From Dolomedes plantarius (lineage: Eukaryota; Arthropoda; Arachnida; Araneae; Dolomedidae): DNA of 64,000 nucleotides. The translations under genes and the position numbers were made by a program. Positions within the stretch are counted from its first letter, which is position 1. Every line of letters starts with the position of its first letter. This document shows positions 57,346-64,000 of this stretch, one piece after another. The DNA lies in NCBI GenBank assembly GCA_907164885.2, contig OU015490.1:210331443-210395442 (forward strand). The letters run 5' to 3'. The notes beneath the pieces were generated by a model. That model was not told where the DNA came from and searched no databases. It saw only the letters and a list, made by a program, of their open reading frames with translations.

Positions 57346-58927
57346 TTTAAATATTTTTTTAATATATTATAATAAGTAAAAGATTTTTTTTGAGAATACT
57401 ACAAACTTTCTAATTAACAAATAACATGGGTTAGGAAAACTTTAAATGTGCGAACTTCAACATTTTAATAATTATATGGATACTATTAGTCATTATTCTC
57501 TTACAAGACAGAAACTAATTGATGCTGCCATTGATGTTAACATTTTAATTTCAATGATTTAACCCTTAACAGTTTATTATAAACAGCCTATTTAACTTAA
57601 AACGTTAAATAGGGTGATTATGATGAAGCCAATTATTTTTAAAACTATTACAATATTAATGACTGAGGATTAAGAAACAAACCTTTCGAATATTTAAAGC
57701 ATTTCAAAATCTTGTAAATTTAATAGCAACAATAATATAGAAAATGTATAAAATTGACAGGAATAATAGATTTTTGATTGAATTCTATCAAAAGCAGATA
57801 TGATGATATACACTATTTTAGAATTAGTGTTAAATTCCATTCTTATAATTATTTAAAAATTATATCGAAATATAAATAAGAAAAATATATTTTACGAATA
57901 CTAAAAATTAGCTAATTATTTTTAAAATAACGTGAGTCAGGAAAAACAAGGTAGAAATGAGCCTGAATATTTTCTTAAAAATAGAAAGCACTATTTATCA
58001 TTGCTGTTACAGGAACCAGGAACTAAAATTGATGTTCCCGTTGATATTAATATTTTAGTTTGAATGATTTACCCCTTCTCCATTTTGGCAAAACTCAACA
58101 AGTTATATTTGTCTACTATTGACATGTTAAACGGTTAATGAATTGTTTAGAGCTTTTTAGTATATGAGGTACCTGTAAGATGAATACATTGGACTCTAGA
58201 TACACAATATGCTTTTCTATAGAAAATAAAAAATATGCGGTTTCGCGAGACAGAAGTATATGTACATGTGTCAAAATATCAAAATCCATATTTTACAGAG
58301 GATAATTTGAAATCAAAAATATACTTTTTTACGTTTTCAATATATATTCGCTCAATGGTAATCAAAAAGAAATGTTACATGATTTAAGCAGTTATATAAT
58401 TCAGCTAATCCTCACTATATTCATGCATTTTCTGAAAAAGTTAGAAACGCGATAAAAAATCTAAATAAATGTCTTGAAAGAACATTCTGCTCATGGGCAC
58501 AGGGTATATCGTAACGCATCGGTGGACATGATCTGAAAAACGAAATTTTCAGTAAATCATCTAAAACACTCAGTTGGGGTGCACTCAGATTTATCTCCTT
58601 TTTAGTAATTATTCTGAGTTGTGAGTTTAGTTAGCAGCTAATAGTTCGCATATTTTTTGCAATTTGGATATATTACAAGGTTTTCATAGATGTAGATTGA
58701 CCATAATTTGCTGTCAGCGCTTAAATTTGGCCTATTAGATAAATAAAAACATCAATGTTCATTATGTGGATGCCATTCTACGAATTGAAAATAGCGAAAA
58801 ATAATACACCTAGGAATAGAATAGGGCACATGGTAGCATTCAAGGCATTGGATGTTCAGATAAGTCTGTTAAACACGAGAAAAGATCGAAACAAATCTCT
58901 CGTATTTTATCTTGAAAGATGCAAATA
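57346..58927. other. AT-rich gap
   Basis: Apart from the repeat fragment near 57725-57840 and a 95-codon ORF at 58755-59042 that runs into a transposon terminus, nothing was recognised. Confidence 0.45.
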
Positions 58928-59956
58928 CAGTGAACGCCCGATAATTCGAACTGAAAGGTGCTCAGAAAAAAGTTCGAATTATCCGAAGTTCCAATTATCC
59001 CACGTTAAGAGAAAATATATAACTTTAAAAGTATATCACTGATGAAGAAAAATCCCCTAGTATGTATAACCCCAGAAAATATATTATACTATGTTATCTA
59101 AAATTTTACATTTAAAAGCCAATACAGACTTACCTTAATCATAAAATGAAGCAGAAGATATGCAGTAGAAAGTAAACTTTAATAAAAAATATGAATTATA
59201 CTTTTGGGAAAAACTATAAAATGGATGTTTGGTTTTGTTTATGATGCCTACATTGTTCAGCCAGCTTCTCTAGCAAATTTTGGTTTTTCCCATGAATCTA
59301 AAATTTACTCCTTGTTTTTCAAATAAGTTGACAAGGTATATTTTTTAATTAAATAGTCAGATTTTTTTTTTACATTCGCCATTCTCTACTTTCTTTAAAA
59401 TTTCTACCTTTGTCTCCGAAGTTAGAATTGTGTACTTTCCACATGTAGACATCCTGAATTTTTACACGTTCACACCACACACTGAGGAAGAAAAACTAAA
59501 TCACATTAACTTGTCTGGACGGCAGGCATAATTGCCGCAACTCCCCAGAATCTGTAGAAAAGACTGGTTTTTTCTGAAATTCTAAGAAAATCGATACAAA
59601 TTATGGAAAAACGCTTTGCCCGTTAAACACTGATAAGAAGGATAATAGCCACTAACGTTTAGCGGAAATGCAATAGTATAGGAATGCACACATGTGCCTC
59701 TTTACACAGAAAAGAAATACAGATGATTTTGACACACCAAAATAATAAATACAGCGTGTATTTTCTCTGTTAAATGAGGAAAAGGAATTTTTTTTGTCAA
59801 ATTTTAGTTCGAATTAACCGAAGTGATAAAAATTTTACTCGAATTAATGAGATATTTTTAACATTAATTCCAATACTAACTTTTGTAGGCCTTTGGATTA
59901 GTTCGAATTAACCGAAAGTTCGATTTAACTGAGTTCGAATTAACGAGCGTCCACTG
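58928..59956 (-). mobile_element. pogo/Tigger-like element, deletion derivative (1029 bp)
   Basis: Termini are CAGTGAACGCCCGATAATTC on the left and CAGTGGACGCTCGTTAATTC on the minus strand of the right end. TA flanks both sides (58926-58927, 59957-59958). The subterminal regions repeat TTCGAATTA(A/T)CCGAA-type words. A minus-strand fragment of the transposase N-terminus is retained, and the catalytic DDE domain is absent. It is a different family from the pogo-like MITE at 1982-3251. Confidence 0.85.
59290..59452 (-). pseudogene. pogo/Tigger transposase N-terminal DNA-binding fragment
   Basis: From an ATG ending at 59452 the minus strand reads MSTCGKYTILTSETKVEILK then KVENGECKK. After a frameshift it continues with a YTLSTYLKNKE-like phrase. 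(L)T...K(V/L)EI(L/I)KK(V/I)E.GE...DIA..(F/Y).(I/V)..STL(S/T)...KNK is the first helix-turn-helix (CENP-B N-terminal type) of Tigger/pogo transposases, which binds the element ends. The second DNA-binding domain and the DDE domain are deleted. Confidence 0.75.
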
Positions 59957-60559
59957 TACTTGAACCAATTGATTCTTATCTCAAATCCGCGAAAAGTTTG
60001 TTATACCAAAAATTAATTCTTCTATAGAGAAACTACAATAGCATTAGCCAGACTTCCCGAATCATTTTGCACCATGTTTTTTTAACGTGTCGTCCATGGA
60101 CCCTGTAGGTTCCGTGAATAAATTTCAGAGGGTCCGCCGACTTGGAGGATATTTCTAGTCCAGAAAGTCGCTCATGAGCCAAATTACAAATTTCAAGTTT
60201 TTTTTATATTTTTTTTATCTGAAACTATACTAAATAAAGGGGCTGCGTATGAAATTAATAAAATCACGTAGTATTCTTTGAATTTGAATTCATTCAGATG
60301 TTCAATTGCGCAGAATTTATTTGGTAAACAATACGTCCTTAAAGTATAATTGTATCATGTAATCACAAATTTGGTTTTGCAATAGACTGATTTTTATTGT
60401 GATCTTTTGTATTTTATTTATGCATATCTTTCCCATTCTAGAATACGAGTATAATCGAATATAATTAGAATTTTTAAAACTAAATAGCATGGAATTTTAA
60501 TAGGGGCAACTACATATGTATACAGATGAGATGCAGGAGTGAAACTATTAGCCTTTCAG
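59957..60559. other. Gap with a possible hAT-like remnant
   Basis: Near 60095-60150, CCATGGACCCTGTAGGTTCC and TTTCAGAGGGTCCGCCGAC resemble the GGTCCGCGGACC-type ends of hAT MITEs, but no partner end was found. Confidence 0.3.
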
Positions 60560-60842
60560 TGTAGTAACCAGCATTGTTTAGCCTCCATAGCAAACGTCCT
60601 GGAAGCTCTAGGAACGCCGTTGACAGCAACTGATCTGTTGGTCTTTCGAATGGAGCTGTCTACAGCCTGCAGAATCTCTGGTGGAATCCACGAAGCGGTT
60701 CCTTCATCTTGGGGATGAGATCAAAATCGCAGAGACTTACTTCTGGTGAATATGGGGGATGGTAGAGCACTTCTCAGCCCCAGAGAGTAAACACATCAGC
60801 TACAGCGTACTCACAAGCGTTTTCCTTCCATCGGTACGATGC
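60560..60842 (-). pseudogene. mariner transposase C-terminal fragment
   Basis: The minus strand reads YHPPYSPEVSLCDFDLIPKM then KEPLRGF, and ends RLLWRLNNAGYYTE. HPPYSPDL(A/S)P(S/C)D(Y/F).LF followed by K..L.G is the block around the third catalytic Asp of mariner transposases. Here SPD has become SPE and SPCD has become SLCD, with the catalytic Asp position (CDFD) apparently kept. Two stops interrupt the stretch. Only about 95 codons survive. No TIRs were found, and a SINE (60862-61044) lies immediately upstream of it on the same strand. Confidence 0.75.
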
Positions 60843-60861
60843 AACAAATTATATCGTACAA

Positions 60862-61044
60862 TTGGTTTGGTTTGGTTTGGAGCTCTATGGTCAACATTTT
60901 GCTACAGAAAGGCTAATTAGACCTGGACCTACAGTTTAAAGTCGATTCCTAACAGCTACGAACATACATGCCAGCAGTGGGAATCGAACCCACAGCATCT
61001 GAACCGAATGCCCACACCCTAGCCATTAGGTCATCACCTGTCTA
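60862..61044 (-). mobile_element. tRNA-derived SINE, family 1, copy 2
   Basis: On the minus strand: GATGACCTAATGGCTAGGG (A-box region), then GTGGGTTCGATTCCCACTG (near-consensus B box), TGTTCGTAGCTGTTAGG, TTTAAACTGTAGGTCCAG and a tail of AAACCAAACCAAACC. It is better preserved than the copy at 30983-31161. The intact B box suggests relatively recent retroposition. Confidence 0.88.
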
Positions 61045-61427
61045 TTTCGTATGATAGACCGGTAACTAAAACATGGCTGTGTTCATCCTGTCACTGTGCA
61101 GGTGAGTGATGTTTGTCGGGAGAGCGCATGCGTCATATACGCATGCGCTGAGCGTCACATATGCTGAGGTAAAGCAGGTATGTGACTACTTTCATGTGTT
61201 CTGCTGCGTGGGGACTCTGCAACAGTGTTGCCGCTGTTAAAGTTCCATCCCTCGTATTTCTTGCTTTGTTACATTTCCAAATATATTGTTTGTCACAATT
61301 CTTATATGAGCGTTTATTATCAGAGGTTGGTGTTCATAGTATTCATCAGATTATCAAAGGGGTCCAAGACATAAAAAGTTAAGAACCAATATCTTAGAAA
61401 AATAGCGATAATCATTACTAGCTAGCA
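61045..61427. other. Gap, nothing recognised
   Basis: A 66-codon plus-strand ORF at 61182-61382 has no recognisable motif. GCGCATGCG words recur near 61125-61150. Confidence 0.4.
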
Positions 61428-61436
61428 GCCCGCATA
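61428..61436 (+). mobile_element. SINE family 2, copy 3, first bases of the tRNA-like head
   Basis: GCCCGCATA here would join GTTTAATGGTTAGCG after the mariner at 62745. Removing the mariner and one TA gives GCCCGCATAGTTTAATGG, a convincing tRNA-like 5' end with an A box. Confidence 0.5.
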
Positions 61437-62742
61437 CAGCAGGTCGTCCGCACTTTATGGAAACGATTTTGATAGTTACGTTTTATGTATAAATGCCATA
61501 TTTTTACGGCGATTTGCTTCTATCTGATAGCCATGGTTCTTGACAATAGTTCTAGCTCGAATTTTCCCATGAAAGGAAACTTCCTGTTAGCACTGTCATG
61601 CCAATTTTACACCATTCCTCTTGGACCGTTTTACTAAGTCCGTTCAGTGTTATTGGATGCTGTTTTTGGAAGGCTCGCTTTAATAAACTGAACGCGCAAA
61701 AGTCCCTTGGAGAGGCGTCAGGTTATTGTACAGGTATTTAATTAAATGGGATACACGTTATTCTTGTTTCTGATTCTTTCTTTGCTAAATAAGCGGCAGT
61801 TGATTTAAAGGATGTGACTAGAGACTTAGCGCATATGAAGCTGAACTTTATCAATGTCCTTTCCCTATAATACTGAAATTTTTTCTTCAGAAATTGGTTC
61901 TAAAATATTCTACTGATAAAAGAGTGAATTAATTTTGGCTTTACTTGAGACTTTTTTTGATTTTTAAATTGCCGTTGTAACAAAATTCTGCAACTATCAT
62001 GAATCCCTTTGGGAAATTTTGTGTACACTTACGAGACCGGTTTGTACGGTCATCCCCGTCAGTTGAGCAATAGAAAATTGATCTTTTTATATTACAGTCA
62101 CTTAAATACATCCATGCCTTATCGATTGTTACCACAACTTTTCATTTTTCAGCAGCTAGGTGTTTTTCATATAATTTCCTACGATTTGTTTTTCTTTCAG
62201 CAATATGCTTTGGCAAAAAGCAGATAAACTTTAAATTTAAACATCTTTTTTAACTTGAAATCTTTATGAATGATTTTACTTACAATGACGGAAGACATTC
62301 CTAGTTTCGATGCAAATGATCTTTGAGTCGGCGGATTTTCTTTTAGGATCAGAGACTTTACTTTCTTGATATTTTCCTGCGTTTGAACGATCTTAGGATG
62401 AGGTTTCGTAGTCATGTTTTCTTTTTTACTTTGAGTTAGATTTTATTCCATTTAAATTTAATATATTATAAATTCCTTTTTTTGACATGCCATAACTGTG
62501 ATTTTTACACTTCTTCATAATTTGTTGAGACGGATATTTCTCCTCGGAAAGCGCAGTTGCGTAACCTTTATGTTATCTGTCCATTTTAGGAGCCATTTTC
62601 AAAATAAATCTTTTAATTTGCATTCCAATCAAAACGAAACATTAGCATACGATTATTCTGAAGTTGCCAAATTTTTATCTTAAAATGCAATTGGCAAAAA
62701 TAAATTACAAAATCGTTTCCATAAAGTGCGAAGGACCTTCTG
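61437..62742 (-). mobile_element. rosa-type (DD41D) mariner, copy 2, inserted in a SINE
   Basis: The 1306-bp element has TIRs CAGCAGGTCGTCCGCACTTT and, on the minus strand of the right end, CAGAAGGTCCTTCGCACTTT. Both continue ATGGAAACGATTTTG. TA flanks both sides (61435-61436, 62743-62744). The TIRs differ from rosa copy 1 (12700-14003) beyond the first CAG, so this is another subfamily. It carries a heavily decayed minus-strand transposase. Confidence 0.9.
61650..62580 (-). pseudogene. DD41D (rosa-like) mariner transposase, heavily decayed
   Basis: Fragments in successive frames align with the better-preserved copy at 12754-13859. LILKENPPTQRSFASKLGMS (62197-62415) matches LMLKENPPSQRTVAKSLKCS, TIDKAWMYLSDCN (61941-62135) matches the region around the first catalytic Asp, FPKGFMIVAEFCYNGNLKIK matches FSKGFMIVAGFSYDGKLKIK, and a later frame has ASPRDFCAFSLLKRAF around the third Asp. 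Many frameshifts and stops are present. In the other copy the residue after TIDES is a stop, whereas here TIDKAW keeps Trp but has Lys for Glu. Confidence 0.85.
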
Positions 62743-62885
62743 TAGTTTAATGGTTAGCGTTGTGTGTCGCCACGCAGTGGTCTTGGGATCCGGTATAACC
62801 TTGGTCATTTCCGCTGCGTCCCCCTCATAGGGAACAATGCTGGTTCACCTAAATGGTGCTTCCATAATAATGCAGTCAGCAAAAA
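62743..62885 (+). mobile_element. SINE family 2, copy 3, main part
   Basis: It begins TAGTTTAATGGTTAGCG (A-box-like). The B box is degraded (GGTCTTGGGATCC). The body ends with AATGCTGGTTCACCTAAATGG and AATGCAGTCAGCA, aligning with AATGCTGGCCACCTATACGG and AATGGCCAGCAG of copy 2 at 37830-37872. Confidence 0.5.
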
Positions 62886-64000
62886 ATTCTTGGATATTCA
62901 TGGTCAAATGTATTGAAGTAACTACCGCCAGATTCAAGTGCCTGCCGCACTGAAAAAAAAAATAATAAAAATAATAAAAATTACTAGTTATATCAATGGC
63001 AGATATTGCCTCCATACGCAACTTTCTCATAACACCCATTTAACCTTTTTTTCTCATATACCCAATTTACGGAACTATTTCGCATAAGTGTTACATCCTA
63101 ACACTTTGTGAAAGTGATAGGATAGATACACGCACTTGGGGGCGTGCATCTATCATAACAATTTAACAAAGAAAACTTATATTCACGGTAGACATTTTAT
63201 TCACCTACAAATTGTTAAATAAAGTTGTCTAAGTTCCAGAGACGACTAGTAATCATTTCTGTGTTACCGGATTGTAACAAACTTTTGCTGACGTTGCTAC
63301 TTACAGATAAGCACAATGCAAAAAGTAATAAAATAACGAAAAGTGATAAACAAAAGCAAATATGTTTCTAATAACAATTGATTGGGAATATATCTAGATG
63401 GATGATTTAGTCAGGATCAAGTAAATAAACTCTCTTTCACCTTATCTGTGAAAGCGGACACACAGTGAATTGCAAATATTTTCTTAGTTTAACATTTCGT
63501 TTTAAAAATTTTATTTTCTAATTTTAGCTTTTTTTCAGCATTGTAAAACGCTCAGCGAAAGTTTTAGTTTAAATTAAGGAAAACGTAAAAATTGAAACTA
63601 AATTTAACTTATCACCCTTATTAAGCTACACAAAACATTTTGGTATGAAAAAACAGTTCCATTTTCTGCAAAGCTAAAGATTAGTTTATTTTAAATGCAT
63701 ACTTTTAATTTTTTTTAATTACAGCCGAGGCATTCCAAGAAATTGTTTTACACTATTTCAAGGGTTTAATTAAAACGAACTAATCTGTGGTTTTTAAAAA
63801 TGTAACTTAAATTTGTGGAAAAATAACATTTAAATAATTATACTTATTTACCTTGACACTTAAGAGGTTTTTAAATGTTGTGAAAACAACGACGGTTAGC
63901 GTTGTATTTAATTTTTACAGTTCTGTGCTATGAAAAAGTTGCAAAAGTTTTAATGCCTTAGTTTTTTGTTCTCTTAATTGTTGCTCTAACTTATCACTTT
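62886..64000. other. AT-rich gap to the window end
   Basis: No gene or repeat family recognised. A 64-codon minus-strand ORF at 62845-63039 overlaps the SINE tail and is not a gene. A GATAGGATAGATACACGC stretch with TGGGGGCGTGCATCTATC opposite it forms a weak inverted repeat near 63117-63155. Confidence 0.45.

Noticed and set aside
62743..62820. Possible real tRNA gene
   Set aside because: Only the A-box region is tRNA-like. The B box is degraded and the downstream body matches two SINE-like copies elsewhere in the window.

Overview
This 64 kb window looks like intergenic DNA from a large, repeat-rich, AT-rich animal genome. No host protein-coding gene, real tRNA or rRNA gene could be supported. 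The mix of transposon families points to an arthropod, quite possibly an arachnid: Tc1, rosa-type DD41D mariner, pogo/Tigger, hAT, piggyBac-like, Helitron, an RTE-like non-LTR fragment, a Ty3/gypsy-like Gag and protease, two tRNA-derived SINE families, and a multicopy family carrying RLGGFH and HAFTGCDTTS motifs. That placement is inference from recalled family distributions and was not searched. Long (AT)n tracts, often joined to (GT)n or (AC)n, recur throughout.

Layout. 0-6.6 kb: diverged direct and inverted copies of one repeat, one split by a pogo-like MITE that itself holds a hAT-like MITE. 6.6-14.4 kb: a decayed retrotransposon (Gag-like part, then a retropepsin-like part) interrupted by a 4.0 kb DNA transposon (element 1, 8260-12304) and by a rosa-type mariner (12700-14003). 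14.6-17.3 kb: hAT, non-LTR and Helitron remnants. 17.4-18.9 kb: a Tc1/Tc3-like element inside an (AT)n tract. 19.9-22.5 kb: a piggyBac-like MITE whose 3' end has expanded into an 11-copy, 196-bp satellite. 23.6-28.5 kb: a second Helitron remnant and a 2.5 kb tandem duplication rich in short repeats. 28.5-41.6 kb: AT-rich sequence with SINEs, a perfect 32-bp-arm hairpin, old tandem repeats and unexplained GC-richer blocks. 41.6-45.9 kb: element 2, a relative of element 1. 47-49.8 kb: old tandem repeats around another GC-richer block. 50.7-53.5 kb: two Tc1 elements. 55-63 kb: hAT, pogo, mariner, SINE and a second rosa element inserted into a SINE.

The most interesting content is elements 1 and 2. 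Both have TIRs of several hundred bp starting TAGTCCA/TAGTTCA (consensus TAGTYCA) and both are flanked by 3-bp target duplications (GAG and TAA). Each carries a decayed minus-strand gene, and the two genes are homologous and overlapping: element 1 keeps the N-terminal half and element 2 the C-terminal half of one protein estimated at about 1,400-1,500 aa. The C-terminal half has an XPG/FEN1-like nuclease signature and ends in a CXC-type cysteine cluster. The family resembles XPG-encoding (Academ-type) DNA transposons, but that assignment needs a profile search. Every transposase gene seen is broken by stops, frameshifts, deletions or catalytic substitutions, so no element here looks autonomous.
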